From CADCVW01 sp964251385 (GTDB lineage Bacteria > Pseudomonadota > Alphaproteobacteria > Sphingomonadales > Sphingomonadaceae): a stretch of 64,000 bases of DNA. The stretch covers positions 124,001 through 188,000 of the forward strand of contig CAXUJK010000003.1 in NCBI GenBank assembly GCA_964251385.1, given 5' to 3'. Both the position numbers and the translations under genes were made by a program. A model generated the notes under the pieces. That model ran no database searches. It was not told where the DNA came from and saw only the letters and a list, made by a program, of their open reading frames with translations. How positions within the stretch are numbered: the first letter of the stretch is position 1; each line of letters begins with the position of its first letter. This document shows, in pieces, positions 52,917 to 62,774 of the stretch.

Positions 52917-55730
52917 ATGTCAGATTCAGCCGTGCAAGATCGTCCCGCACCCGTCACCGCTCCAGCAGCCACCCCGCACCTCTACCTCATCGACGGCTCC
53001 GGCTACATCTTCCGCGCCTATCACCGGCTGCCCCCGCTAACCAACAGGCACGGCCAGCCCGCGGGCGCGGTGTACGGGTACGCGGCGATGCTGTGGAAGC
53101 TCGTGGAGGAGCTGCACAAGGCGGACGGGCCGACGCACCTTGCCGTCATCCTCGACAAGTCGTCCAAGACGCACCGCAACGACATGTACGCGGACTACAA
53201 GGCGCACCGCCCGCCTCCGCCACCCGATCTCGTCCCGCAGTTCCCCATGATCCGCGACGCGACGCGTGCCTTTTCGCTGCCGTGCATCGAGACGGAGGGC
53301 ATGGAGGCGGACGACATCATCGGCTGCTACGCCAAGGCCGCGCTCGCCGAGGGATGGAAGGTCACGATCGTGTCGTCCGACAAGGATCTGATGCAGCTCA
53401 TCGAGCCGGGAAAGCTCGACATGTTGGACACGATGAACGACCGCCGGCTCGACCGCGACTACGTCATCGGCAAGTTCGGCGTGCCGCCCGAACAACTGGG
53501 CGACGTCCTCGCGCTGATGGGCGACACGTCGGACAATATTCCCGGCGTGCCGGGCATAGGCCCGAAGACCGCGGCGGAGCTGATCGTCAAGTACGGCAGC
53601 GTGGAGGCGGTGCTCGCCAACACGGGCGAGATAACCAAGCCGAAATTGCGCCAGTCGCTGATCGACCATGCCGACGCCGCGCGCATGAGCCGCGAGCTGG
53701 TCCGGCTCGTCTGCCATGTCGAACTGCCCGAACCTCTCGAGGCGCTGGAGATGAAAGGAATACCCGACGCTCCGTTGCGCGCGTTCCTGGAGGAACAGGG
53801 CTTCAAGACCCTGCTCGCGCGCATGGCGGGGGGCAGTGCGCGAATGGCGCCCGACGTCGTCAAGGCCGAGCGCAAGGCGCAGGTGCCGATTGACCGCAAG
53901 ACGTACGAGACGATCACGGACGAGGGGGCGCTGGACCGCTGGATCACGGTCGCCATGGCCGCCGGGTTCGTCGCGATCGATGCGGTGACGCACGGCGCGG
54001 AGGACAATATGGGCGAGCTCGTGGGCGTCAGCCTGTGCGTCGCGCCGGGTCTGGCGGCGTACGTTCCGTTAGGCCATCGCGGCGGCGACCTGTTGGGAGA
54101 AGCGCCGCCGCAGCTCGCGCGGGACCTGGTACTTGAACGGCTGCGCCCGCTGCTCGCCGACCCGGCGACCCTCAAGATCGGGCACAACCTCAAATACGAC
54201 TGGACGCTGTTCACACGTCTGGGGCTGGTCGTCACGCCTGTCGACGACGTCATGCTGATGAGTTTCGCGCTGGACGGCGGCAAGCACAATCACGGGCTGG
54301 ACGAACTCGCCAAGCTGCATCTCGACCATGCGTGCCTGAGCTTCTCGCACGTTTGCGGGACCGGCAAGAAGCAGGTGTCCTTCGAACTCGTGCCGCTCGC
54401 CGAGGCGACCGAATATGCCGCGGAGGACGCCGACATCGCGTTCCGGCTGTGGCAGTTGATGAAGCCCAGGCTCGCCGCCGAACATGCGACGCGCGTATAC
54501 GAAATGGTCGACCGCCCGCTCGTCGCCGCGGTCGGGCGCATGGAGCGCGAGGGCATATTGGTCGACCGCGCCGAACTCGGTCGCCTGTCCGCGGAGTTTT
54601 CGGACAACATCAGGGCGCTGGAAACGCGCATCTACGAGGAAGCGCAAGGACCGTTCACGATCGGATCGCCGCAGCAGCTCGGCAGCGTGCTGTATGACCG
54701 ATTGGGTTTGAAGGGCGGGCGCAAGGGCAAGTCCGGTTCCTATTCGACCGACATCAACGAACTCGAACGGCTCGCCGCCGAAGGCGTGCCCGTCGCGCGC
54801 ATGGTGGTGGAGTGGCGTCAACTCACCAAGCTCAAGAACACGTACACCGACGCGCTGCAGGCCTCGATCAACGCCACGACCGGCCGCGTTCACACCAACT
54901 ACGCGCTTGCCGCCGCGCAGACGGGGCGATTGTCGTCGAACGATCCCAATCTGCAGAACATTCCTATCCGTACCGAGACCGGACGGCGCATCCGAAACGC
55001 GTTCGTCGCGGATCCGGGCCACGTCCTCATGTCCGCCGACTACAGCCAGATCGAGTTACGGCTCGCCGCGCACATGGCGGACGTGCCCGAACTCAAGGCC
55101 GCGTTCGCCAACGGCGACGACATCCATTCGCTGACCGCCACCGAACTGTTCGGGGACGCGGAACGCGACAACCGCAACAAGGCCAAGACGATCAACTTCG
55201 CCATTCTCTACGGCATCTCGTCGTGGGGCCTGGCCGGACGGCTCGGCATCAGCCGGGAGGAAGGTCAGGACATGATCGACCGCTACTTCGCCAAGTTTCC
55301 GGGCATCAAGAACTACATCGCGGACACGCTGAGTTTCGTGCGGGAACACGGCTACTCGCAAACGCTGTTCGGGCGGAAGACCTGGTTCGGGAACATCCGG
55401 TCGAAGGTCATGAACGAGCGCCAGGCCGCCGAGCGCGCGGCGATCAATGCGCCGATCCAGGGCACGAGCGCGGACATCATCAAGCGCGCGATGGCGCGCA
55501 TGGTGCCAGCGCTCGAGGCGGCGGGCCTGTCGGGGCCTGCCGAACCTCCGGTCCGCATGCTGTTGTCCGTCCACGACGAACTCGTTTTCGAAGTGCGCGA
55601 AGGTTTCGAGGAGGAGGCCGCCGCCGTCATCCGCCCAGTCATGGCGCGCGCCGCCGAGCCCGCGTCGCCGCTGTCCGTGCCGCTCGGGGTCGAGGTCGGG
55701 TGGGGCCGCGACTGGGGCGCGGCGCACTGA
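52917..55730 (+). CDS. polA: DNA polymerase I
   Basis: This 937-aa protein has a 5' nuclease domain (about 20-300; LIDGSGYIFRAYHRLPPL, DKDLMQLI, GDTSDNIPGVPGIGPKTAAEL), a 3'-5' exonuclease-like domain (about 325-520) and a family A polymerase domain. The latter has ADYSQIELRLAAH (motif A), RNKAKTINFAILYGIS (motif B) and SVHDELVFEV (motif C). Exo motif I reads IDAVTHG: Asp355 is kept, but the usual Glu two positions on (DTE) is Val357. Exo II (NLKYDW, D428) and Exo III (YAAEDAD, Y500/D504) are kept. Proofreading could therefore be weak. ATG 52917 is used; the frame upstream is shadow. Confidence 0.96.
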   Translation: MSDSAVQDRPAPVTAPAATPHLYLIDGSGYIFRAYHRLPPLTNRHGQPAGAVYGYAAMLWKLVEELHKADGPTHLAVILDKSSKTHRNDMYADYKAHRPPPPPDLVPQFPMIRDATRAFSLPCIETEGMEADDIIGCYAKAALAEGWKVTIVSSDKDLMQLIEPGKLDMLDTMNDRRLDRDYVIGKFGVPPEQLGDVLALMGDTSDNIPGVPGIGPKTAAELIVKYGSVEAVLANTGEITKPKLRQSLIDHADAARMSRELVRLVCHVELPEPLEALEMKGIPDAPLRAFLEEQGFKTLLARMAGGSARMAPDVVKAERKAQVPIDRKTYETITDEGALDRWITVAMAAGFVAIDAVTHGAEDNMGELVGVSLCVAPGLAAYVPLGHRGGDLLGEAPPQLARDLVLERLRPLLADPATLKIGHNLKYDWTLFTRLGLVVTPVDDVMLMSFALDGGKHNHGLDELAKLHLDHACLSFSHVCGTGKKQVSFELVPLAEATEYAAEDADIAFRLWQLMKPRLAAEHATRVYEMVDRPLVAAVGRMEREGILVDRAELGRLSAEFSDNIRALETRIYEEAQGPFTIGSPQQLGSVLYDRLGLKGGRKGKSGSYSTDINELERLAAEGVPVARMVVEWRQLTKLKNTYTDALQASINATTGRVHTNYALAAAQTGRLSSNDPNLQNIPIRTETGRRIRNAFVADPGHVLMSADYSQIELRLAAHMADVPELKAAFANGDDIHSLTATELFGDAERDNRNKAKTINFAILYGISSWGLAGRLGISREEGQDMIDRYFAKFPGIKNYIADTLSFVREHGYSQTLFGRKTWFGNIRSKVMNERQAAERAAINAPIQGTSADIIKRAMARMVPALEAAGLSGPAEPPVRMLLSVHDELVFEVREGFEEEAAAVIRPVMARAAEPASPLSVPLGVEVGWGRDWGAAH

Positions 55731-55740
55731 TGCCCGCGCG

Positions 55741-57306
55741 ATGATGCGAGCGGGGGGCACCGCATCAGAAAACGATCCGGGCGATCTCGCCGCTTTGGCG
55801 AGCGGGGGGCGCACCAACTTCTTCGGGTTCCTGCTGAGGCTCGCCGCGCGCTTGCCTTTTCTGTTCGTCGCGGGGCGGTACTACGGCGCGGAACAGCTCG
55901 GCCGCTTCGCCTATGCCATCCTGATCGTCGAGTTCGCCGCGCAATTGGCCACCCTTGGCCTCAAACGCGGGCTCGCCGAGCAGTTGACCAAGGCGGACCG
56001 TCCGCACGCGCATGTCGTGTGGGACGGGATGCTCGCCGCTGGCATTGCATCCGCCGCCGCCGCCGCGATCCTGATCGCGTTTCCACAGGCCATGTTCCCC
56101 AACAGCCGGATCAATGGCGTCGAACGCCTGCTGCCGCTCATCATACTGGCGATCGCCTGGTCCGACGTTGCGCTCGCCGCGCTCGCCTATCGCGGAGACA
56201 TCGCCGCGACGGTGCGCGCGCGCTCCGTGGTCGAACCCTGGGTGATCAGCATCGCGGCGATCGGGCTCTACTTTACCCTGTCCCGCCGCGACGGGCTGAT
56301 CATAGCATACGTCCTGTCGCTCGTCGCGGCGATGCTGGCGTCATTGTGGCCGCTCGTCAGGAGCTACGGCCCCCCGCGCGACTGGCGGCCGCAGCCGGGC
56401 GTAATCCTCCGCCTTGCGCGTGCCAACACGCCGCTCGCCGCCGCCGACGCGATCGAATGGGCGTCGCGCCGCATCGACATCGCCATTTTGGGGTTGTTCT
56501 TCTCGCCCGTGATCGTCGGCGTCTACTACGTCGCGCAACAGGTGACGTCGCTGCCCCAGAAGCTCAAGACGAGCTTCGATCCAATCCTGGGCCCCGTCAT
56601 CACGCGCAATCTAGCGTCGGGCAACAAAAGCGCGGTCGCCGCGCAGGTCCGTCAGGTCGGCTTCTGGATCCTGTCCGCGCAGGCGGGGATCGGACTGGCG
56701 CTCGGCATCTCGGGCGAAGCCGTGCTCGGGCTTGTCGGCGCGAAGTTCATATCGGGAACCGCGATCCTGGGCTTTCTGCTGTTCGCCGAAGTCGTCGCGG
56801 CGACCGCCGTCGTTTCGGAGGCGGCGCTCATCTACATCGCGCGGCACCGCAACCTGATGATCTCCGCCGCCGTCCTCGCCGCGCAAGTGGGGCTCAGCAT
56901 CGCCGCGATCCTGGCGCTGCAGTCGATCCGCGTGCCGGACGCGCTGGCCGTCCGGCTCGGCGTGCCGGCGGGGGCGCTGCCCGCCGTCTGGCAGGCGACC
57001 GGGCCCGCGATCGCGCTCGTGCTCGCGCTTGGGGCGGCGTCCGTGGTCAAGTCGCGGTTGCTGTCGCACCTGCTCGACGCGCCCGTGTCGGGGTGGCGCT
57101 GGGCGCTGGTCTGGGCCGCGGTCGCCGCGACGATCGCGGGCATCGGCACGACGCAGTTTCCGGAGTGGGCGGAGCTGGTGTTCGGCGTGCCGCTGGTGCT
57201 GGCGACGTTTCTCTATGTCGTCTGGCGCGTCGGGTTCACCGAGAACGATCGCGCGCTATTCCGGCGGCGTGACGCGGTCAATGCCGGAAGTGTCGCGTCC
57301 CCGTGA
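55741..57306 (+). CDS. Oligosaccharide flippase-like (Wzx/MOP) membrane protein
   Basis: This 521-aa protein has twelve or more helices and family features such as YYGAEQLGRFAYAILIVEFAAQLATLGLKRGL and DIAILGLFFSPVIVGVYYVAQQVTSLPQKLKTSFDPILGPVI. Members move lipid-linked glycans across the inner membrane. It starts 10 bp after polA and may be cotranscribed with it. The last 29 bp overlap convergent purH. No glycan genes are adjacent except the heparinase-like gene further on. Confidence 0.85.
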   Translation: MMRAGGTASENDPGDLAALASGGRTNFFGFLLRLAARLPFLFVAGRYYGAEQLGRFAYAILIVEFAAQLATLGLKRGLAEQLTKADRPHAHVVWDGMLAAGIASAAAAAILIAFPQAMFPNSRINGVERLLPLIILAIAWSDVALAALAYRGDIAATVRARSVVEPWVISIAAIGLYFTLSRRDGLIIAYVLSLVAAMLASLWPLVRSYGPPRDWRPQPGVILRLARANTPLAAADAIEWASRRIDIAILGLFFSPVIVGVYYVAQQVTSLPQKLKTSFDPILGPVITRNLASGNKSAVAAQVRQVGFWILSAQAGIGLALGISGEAVLGLVGAKFISGTAILGFLLFAEVVAATAVVSEAALIYIARHRNLMISAAVLAAQVGLSIAAILALQSIRVPDALAVRLGVPAGALPAVWQATGPAIALVLALGAASVVKSRLLSHLLDAPVSGWRWALVWAAVAATIAGIGTTQFPEWAELVFGVPLVLATFLYVVWRVGFTENDRALFRRRDAVNAGSVASP

Positions 57307-58849
57307 ACAGCATGGCCAGCCCCGCGTCGTCGGCGGCAGCGATGACTTCCGCATCGCGGATCGATCCGCCCGGCTGAATGACGCACGTCGCGCCCGCCTC
57401 GACCGCCGCCAACAACCCGTCCGCGAACGGGAAGAATGCGTCGGACGCGACGGCCGAGCCGATCGTGCGTGGGCTCGCCCAGCCTGCCTTGTCGGCGGCG
57501 TCGCGTGCTTTCCACGCCGCGATGCGCGCGGACTCGAGCCGGTTCATCTGCCCCGCACCGATGCCGGCCGTCGAGCCATTGCGGGCATAGACGATTGCAT
57601 TGGACTTGACGTGCTTGGCCACGGTCCAGGCGAACAGCGCGTCCGCCAATTCCGCGTTGCTTGGCGCGCGCTTCGTGACCACGGTCAGGTCGTCACGCGC
57701 GACCGCGCCGCCGTCGCGCGATTGCAGCAGAAACCCGCCGGCGATCGACTTCATCGACAGCCCTGGGCGCTTGGGTTCGGGCAGGTCGCCAGTCAGCAGC
57801 AGCCGCAGGTTCTTCCTGCGCGCGAACACGGCGCGTGCCTCGGAATCGGCGTTCGGCGCGACCACGACTTCGGTGAAGATCTCAGCCATCTTCTCGGCCG
57901 TGGGCCCATCGAGAGGGCGGTTGCAGGCGACGATGCCGCCGAACGCCGACACGGTGTCGCACGCGAAGGCGCCTTCGTACGCGCCCAGCAGGGTGTCGGC
58001 GCTCGCGACGCCGCATGGGTTCGCATGCTTGACGATCACGACCGTGGACGGCCCGTCGCGGAACTCGGAAACGAGCTCCAGCGCCGCATCGGCATCGGCG
58101 AAGTTGTTGTAGCTGAGCGCCTTGCCTCCGACCTGCTCGGCCTGCGCGATGCCGGGCGTTGCGGGGCCGGCGGGGATGTACAAGGCCGCGCGCTGATGCG
58201 GATTTTCGCCGTATCGCAATTCCCGTCCGAGCCGAAGCGGGATGCTCACGCGTTCCGGGAACATCTGGCCTTGGTCGGCGAAGGCGAACCAGGAGGCGAT
58301 CGTGGCGTCATACTGCGCTGTCAGCGCGTAGGCCTTGGCCGCAAGCAGCTTGCGATCTTCGAACGTGGTCTCGCCTTCCGCGACCAGCGCGTAATCGGCG
58401 GGGTCGGTGACGACCGCGACGAAGGCGTGGTTCTTGGCGGCGGATCGGATCATGGACGGGCCGCCAATATCGATATTCTCGATGACGTCCGCGCGATCGG
58501 CGCCCCGCGTCACCGTCTGCGCGAAGGGGTAGAGGTTGACCACAACCAGGTCGATCGCGCCGATCCCGTGCGCCGCCATCGCGGCGACGTGCGCGGGATC
58601 GTCGCGGACGGCGAGCAACCCGCCATGGACTGCCGGATGCAGTGTCTTGACGCGGCCATCCATCATCTCGGGGAAACCGGTAAGGTCGGCGACGTCGCGC
58701 ACCGTCAGCCCCGCATCGCGCAAGGCGGCCGCCGTGCCTCCGGTGGAGAGGAGCTCGACGCCGTGGCGATCCAGCGCGCTTCCGAGTTCGACGAGGCCCG
58801 TCTTGTCCGACACGGACAGGAGCGCGCGGTGAATTTTCAGGTTCGTCAA
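57278..58849 (-). CDS. purH: Bifunctional AICAR formyltransferase / IMP cyclohydrolase
   Basis: This 523-aa PurH catalyses the last two steps of IMP synthesis. The N-terminal IMP cyclohydrolase (MGS-like) domain has RALLSVSDKTGLVELGSAL, STGGTAAALRDAGL, GRVKTLHPAVHGGLLA and DLVVVNLYPF. The formyltransferase domain has RYGENPHQRAALY and KHANPCGVA (catalytic K-H). The C-terminal GGSIRDAEVIAAADDAGLAMLFTGTRHFRH is diagnostic. It lies downstream of a palindromic repeat and the heparinase-like gene. Confidence 0.98.
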   Translation of the reverse strand: MTNLKIHRALLSVSDKTGLVELGSALDRHGVELLSTGGTAAALRDAGLTVRDVADLTGFPEMMDGRVKTLHPAVHGGLLAVRDDPAHVAAMAAHGIGAIDLVVVNLYPFAQTVTRGADRADVIENIDIGGPSMIRSAAKNHAFVAVVTDPADYALVAEGETTFEDRKLLAAKAYALTAQYDATIASWFAFADQGQMFPERVSIPLRLGRELRYGENPHQRAALYIPAGPATPGIAQAEQVGGKALSYNNFADADAALELVSEFRDGPSTVVIVKHANPCGVASADTLLGAYEGAFACDTVSAFGGIVACNRPLDGPTAEKMAEIFTEVVVAPNADSEARAVFARRKNLRLLLTGDLPEPKRPGLSMKSIAGGFLLQSRDGGAVARDDLTVVTKRAPSNAELADALFAWTVAKHVKSNAIVYARNGSTAGIGAGQMNRLESARIAAWKARDAADKAGWASPRTIGSAVASDAFFPFADGLLAAVEAGATCVIQPGGSIRDAEVIAAADDAGLAMLFTGTRHFRH

Positions 58850-58862
58850 AGCATATCCTTAG

Positions 58863-58932
58863 TTCCCCGGCGTAGGCCGGGGCCCAGCCTTCAGCGCGTG
58901 CCCAAGGCTTAGCCCCGACCTTCGTCGGGGAA
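58863..58932. repeat. Sphingomonad-type palindromic repeat (short form)
   Basis: The arms TTCCCCGGCGTAGGCCGGGG and CCCCGACCTTCGTCGGGGAA face each other with inner CCCAGCCTT/AAGGCTTAG arms. It is the same family as 19387-19494 but lacks the inner hairpin. It lies in the gap between purH and the heparinase-like gene, where it could act in mRNA processing or stability. Confidence 0.87.
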
Positions 58933-58958
58933 CAAACAAGTCAAAGCAGGACCAGAAC

Positions 58959-60701
58959 TCAAGCCTTCTTGAAGAGCCAGCTTATCTGCGCGCCGCCCGC
59001 CGGGGTTTCGCCCACTACGACGAGCTGCGACCCGGCATACGGGCGACCGGTGCCGTCGATCCACAGGCTTTCCTCCACAGCCAGCCCCGCGCCGCGGCAG
59101 CGGAAATGCCAGGCGGCCCCGCCCGCGATGCGGAGCAATGCGCCGAGGCCATCCGCCGTGATCGTCGCCTCCACCCCGCGGCCGAGGTGAAAGCGTATCG
59201 CGAACGGGACGGCGTCGCGAATGCGCTTGCGGCCGCTCGGGAGCAGCTGGTCTTCGCCGCGGAACTCGCGCCCGTCGGCGGACAAAGCGAGCTGACGCCG
59301 GTGCGACAGCCCGAAGCGTTTCGCGTAGCCCGTGTGCGTCGCCTCGACCCGCGAAAATTCGTCGAGCTCGTCGCGCACCAGCTCGACTTCGGACACGCCC
59401 TTGCCCAACGACCCGTCCTCGTTGATCGCGGTGGAATTGCTGTCGGACAGGATCAGCGTCGAATGCGCGGCCGTGGAGCGCAGCGCCGCGATCATGGCGG
59501 GCGGCAGCGGCGTCGCACCCTGCCCGGGACCGCCGCAATTGACGATCAGCCGGTGCGGTCCGTCGCACATCTCGATGGCCAGCGTCGATGCGCACCCGCC
59601 CGACAGGACGCGGCTGACGGGCGGCGGGGCGGCGTCGAGCAGCACCGTGGTGCCGAGCGAGGACAGACGCTGGTACCCCCACCCGCGCGCCGCGCGCAGC
59701 GGCCGCGGCTGCGTGGACGTGGCTTCGATAGCCGCCGCGATCCGCCCGGGACTTCCAGGATTGCCGCCCTGCCAGCTCGACAGTCCGCCATCGCCCAGCA
59801 TCGTGCCGACCAGCGCCGACCCCGCCCCCGCCAGGCTGTCGGCGAGCGGCGCGGGCATGAGCGTGCGGACCGCGCCGTACGCCATGCGCAGCATGGAGAG
59901 CAGTTCGACGAGCGCGACCTGTTCGTGCGGCGAACGGCTTGCGAGCCCCCCGTCGTCGTGCTGCGCTGCGGCGAGCGCACGCAAAAGTCCCGTCTCGCCG
60001 CGCTTCACGCGTTGCGGGCCGCCTTGAACGAGGAGGCCGGCGGCGATGACGCCGACCCAGGCGGTGACGCGCGCCAGCCCAGGCGGCGTGCGGTCAGCTT
60101 CGGTGTCCAGGTGTCGCGCGCCCCGTGCGAGCGTGTTGAGCACGGCGGACCGGTAGACGAGGTCGCGGCTCGACAGGATGTACGGGGCGTAGGCCGCCCA
60201 GAACAGCATGCGCCGCCCCCAAAGATCCGCGCGCCACGCGGCGACGTCGACCCGCGCGCCGTGCGCGGCGAGCCACGTCGCGACACCGTGCTCGCCCGTC
60301 GCCGCCCCCGCCTCGCGCGACGTGGCGGCGGCAAGGTCGCGTAGCCATGCGAAACTCTGCAGATGATCCGCGAACCCGCGCGACAGGCCGGGACGCGAGA
60401 AATCGAGCGCGTCGAGCGCCATCGTCTCGCCCCCGAACACGATCTTGCCATCCGCGATCGCGGCACCCGCAACGGCATCGCCCGCCACCGGATCGCGCGG
60501 CACGGCGATCAGCTTGAGCGGGTAGCGGCCGGTAAGTCGGAACGCGTGCAAAGGCGTGCGCCACGTCAGGCGGTGGAGATGTGCCGCCATGCGTTCGCGC
60601 ATCGACAACGGGCTGTCGTCGCCCGAGCGGATCAGGCTGCGGTTAGGTGCGAGATCGGCCGCATGTTCGGGCTCGGCCTCGATGCGTTCGATCAGACTCA
60701 T
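58959..60701 (-). CDS. Heparinase II/III-like protein
   Basis: This 580-aa protein has an alpha-toroid N-terminal domain of about 320 residues (AWLRDLAAATSREAG, VYRSAVLNTLARGARHLD, LVELLSMLRMAYG) and a beta-sheet C-terminal domain (STLILSDSNSTAINEDGSLGKGV, EATHTGYAKRFGLSHRRQLALS). These match the heparinase II/III family of polysaccharide lyases. The substrate is unknown and no signal peptide is seen. The start overlaps the rpe stop by 4 bp. Confidence 0.9.
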   Translation of the reverse strand: MSLIERIEAEPEHAADLAPNRSLIRSGDDSPLSMRERMAAHLHRLTWRTPLHAFRLTGRYPLKLIAVPRDPVAGDAVAGAAIADGKIVFGGETMALDALDFSRPGLSRGFADHLQSFAWLRDLAAATSREAGAATGEHGVATWLAAHGARVDVAAWRADLWGRRMLFWAAYAPYILSSRDLVYRSAVLNTLARGARHLDTEADRTPPGLARVTAWVGVIAAGLLVQGGPQRVKRGETGLLRALAAAQHDDGGLASRSPHEQVALVELLSMLRMAYGAVRTLMPAPLADSLAGAGSALVGTMLGDGGLSSWQGGNPGSPGRIAAAIEATSTQPRPLRAARGWGYQRLSSLGTTVLLDAAPPPVSRVLSGGCASTLAIEMCDGPHRLIVNCGGPGQGATPLPPAMIAALRSTAAHSTLILSDSNSTAINEDGSLGKGVSEVELVRDELDEFSRVEATHTGYAKRFGLSHRRQLALSADGREFRGEDQLLPSGRKRIRDAVPFAIRFHLGRGVEATITADGLGALLRIAGGAAWHFRCRGAGLAVEESLWIDGTGRPYAGSQLVVVGETPAGGAQISWLFKKA

Positions 60702-61360
60702 GGCCGCCGCAATCCGGCAATGTTGGCTGCATAGCAGTCCGCGCCGCCGCGGAACGTCGCGGTGCCTGCGACCAGGACATTCGCCCCCGCATCCTCAGCC
60801 CGGCGCGCGGTCGCCGCGTCGATCCCCCCGTCGACTTCGATGTCGATGTCGAGCCCTGCCTTGGCCGCGCGGTTGGCAACCGCCTCGATCTTGCCGAGCT
60901 GGCTCGCGATGAAGGTCTGGCCGCCGAACCCGGGATTGACGCTCATGACGAGAACGAGGTCGATCTCGTCGAGCACGTAGTCGAGCATTTTCGCAGGGGT
61001 GGCGGGGTTGAGCGACACGCCAGCCCGCTTGCCGCACGCCTTGATGCGCTGGATGCTGCGGTGGAGGTGGGGACCCGCTTCCGGATGAACGGTGATCGTG
61101 TCCGCCCCGGCTTGCGCGAACGCGTCGATATACGGGTCCGCGGGTGCGATCATGAGGTGCACGTCGATCGGCAACGCGGTGTGCGGGCGGATCGCCTGGA
61201 CGCCGAGCGGTCCTATCGTGATGTTCGGCACGAAATGCCCGTCCATGACGTCGACGTGGATCCAGTCGGCACCCGCCGCCTCCAGCGCCCGCACTTCGTC
61301 GCCCAGACGTGAAAAATCCGCCGACAGGATCGAAGGGGCGATACGAAGAGGCTTGGGCAC
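60698..61360 (-). CDS. rpe: Ribulose-phosphate 3-epimerase
   Basis: This 220-aa TIM-barrel enzyme of the pentose phosphate pathway interconverts ribulose-5-phosphate and xylulose-5-phosphate. IAPSILSADFSRLGDEV, DWIHVDVMDGHFVPNITIGP (metal-binding His/Asp), VHLMI and the end IDIEVDGGIDAATA are diagnostic. It overlaps the heparinase-like gene downstream and lies 48 bp after rsmB. Confidence 0.98.
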   Translation of the reverse strand: MPKPLRIAPSILSADFSRLGDEVRALEAAGADWIHVDVMDGHFVPNITIGPLGVQAIRPHTALPIDVHLMIAPADPYIDAFAQAGADTITVHPEAGPHLHRSIQRIKACGKRAGVSLNPATPAKMLDYVLDEIDLVLVMSVNPGFGGQTFIASQLGKIEAVANRAAKAGLDIDIEVDGGIDAATARRAEDAGANVLVAGTATFRGGADCYAANIAGLRRP

Positions 61361-61408
61361 GCACCCGGCTTAGCCCCGCGAATCGGCACGGGCAACATGG
61401 CCAACCGC

Positions 61409-62725
61409 TTACGCGGGGGCCCGGGTCAGGCGCGCGATGAAGAACCCGTCCGCGCCGCCGGCGTCGGCCAGCATCGAGGGTAGAACGCGCACACGGCCAC
61501 ACGGGTCAGGCATGATCCCGTCCGGAAGTTCGCCGGGCGACACGGGGGAAACCGCGAAGTCGCGGCGGGTGTTGGCGAATTCGTCCACAACCGCCTCGCC
61601 TTCGTCCCGCTCCAGCGAGCAGGTCGCGTAGACCAGCGTCCCGCCCGGAGCGACCCAATCCGCCGCGCGCGCCAGCATCGCGCGCTGAGCGATGGCCAGC
61701 TCAGCGACGAAACGCGGCCGCGCCCGGTACAGCACCTCGGGATGCCTTCGAAAGGTGCCCGTCGCCGAACAGGGCGCGTCGAGCAGCACCGCGTCGACTG
61801 GCGCGCGCGGGGCCCAATTCATGATGTCGGCCGCGACGATGTCGGCGTGCAATCCGGTCCGCGCCAGGTTTTCGCGGAGTCGCGCGAGACGACTTGCCGA
61901 GGCGTCAATGCTCTGCACGGCGAACCCGGCGGCGGCGAGCTGCATCGTCTTGCCGCCGGGCGCGGCGCACAGGTCGAGCGCGCTCTTGCCGACGCCCGCG
62001 CCCAGCAGTCGCGCGGGCAGCGACGCGGATACGTCCTGCACCCACCACGCACCTTCATCGAAGCCGGGCAGGTCTTCGACGCGTGTTCCCCGTGGAACAC
62101 GGACGTGACCGGGAATCAGGCTGACGCCGCCGAGCGCTTCAACCCAATGTGCTGTCCGCGACTGCTCGGCGAGTGTCAGGTCGACGGGTGGCGGCGCCGC
62201 CAGCATCGCTCCCGCAGCTTCGACTTCGCAGGCCCCGTGCGCGGCATCCCAGCGCCCTGCGGTTTCGGGCGGCAGCGCCGGATGCGCGGGCAGGCTCGCC
62301 CCGCCTCGCATCAACGTCCCGAACACGCCGTGCACCAGCTTGCGCGGACCGCCGTCGACCAGCGGCAGCACGGTCGAGATCGCGGCGTGGGGCGCGGTAT
62401 CCATCGCCAGCGCCTGCACGAGCGCGATGCGCAGCGCCGCGCGCGCCTTCGCGTCCGGCGGCAGGGGCTTGCGCGTCGCCCCGTCGATCAGCGCGTCGAG
62501 ATCGGGCAGCCGCCGCAATGCCTCCGAGGCGATCGCGGCAGCGAACGCGCGGTCGTCGGCGCGGGGCAGCGCACGCGTCGCGGACGGCATGGCGGCATCG
62601 AGCGGCAGGCCTTTCCGCAGGACCGCATCGAGCAGGAACAGCGCCGCGCGCCGGGTGGCGGTGCCCGGAGGATCGGTGCGGGTCTCAGCCTGAGCGCGAC
62701 CGGTCTGTGTTTGCTGCGTCATCAT
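61409..62725 (-). CDS. rsmB: RsmB/NOP family rRNA m5C methyltransferase
   Basis: This protein of about 438 aa has an N-terminal NusB-like helical domain (RRAALFLLDAVLRKGLPLDAAM through FGTLMRGG) and a C-terminal SAM domain with LDLCAAPGGKTMQLA (motif I), DAVLLDAPCSATGTFRRHPEV (motif IV, catalytic PC) and VYATCSLERDEGE (second Cys). It methylates cytosine in 16S rRNA in the RsmB model. The ATG near 62725 (MMTQQTQTG) is preferred over 62821, which would run opposite to the SDHAF4-like gene. Confidence 0.92.
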   Translation of the reverse strand: MMTQQTQTGRAQAETRTDPPGTATRRAALFLLDAVLRKGLPLDAAMPSATRALPRADDRAFAAAIASEALRRLPDLDALIDGATRKPLPPDAKARAALRIALVQALAMDTAPHAAISTVLPLVDGGPRKLVHGVFGTLMRGGASLPAHPALPPETAGRWDAAHGACEVEAAGAMLAAPPPVDLTLAEQSRTAHWVEALGGVSLIPGHVRVPRGTRVEDLPGFDEGAWWVQDVSASLPARLLGAGVGKSALDLCAAPGGKTMQLAAAGFAVQSIDASASRLARLRENLARTGLHADIVAADIMNWAPRAPVDAVLLDAPCSATGTFRRHPEVLYRARPRFVAELAIAQRAMLARAADWVAPGGTLVYATCSLERDEGEAVVDEFANTRRDFAVSPVSPGELPDGIMPDPCGRVRVLPSMLADAGGADGFFIARLTRAPA

Positions 62726-62774
62726 ACCTAAATGGGATGAAGACAGTCCAATGTGCAAACCAGGAGCCTTCTTC

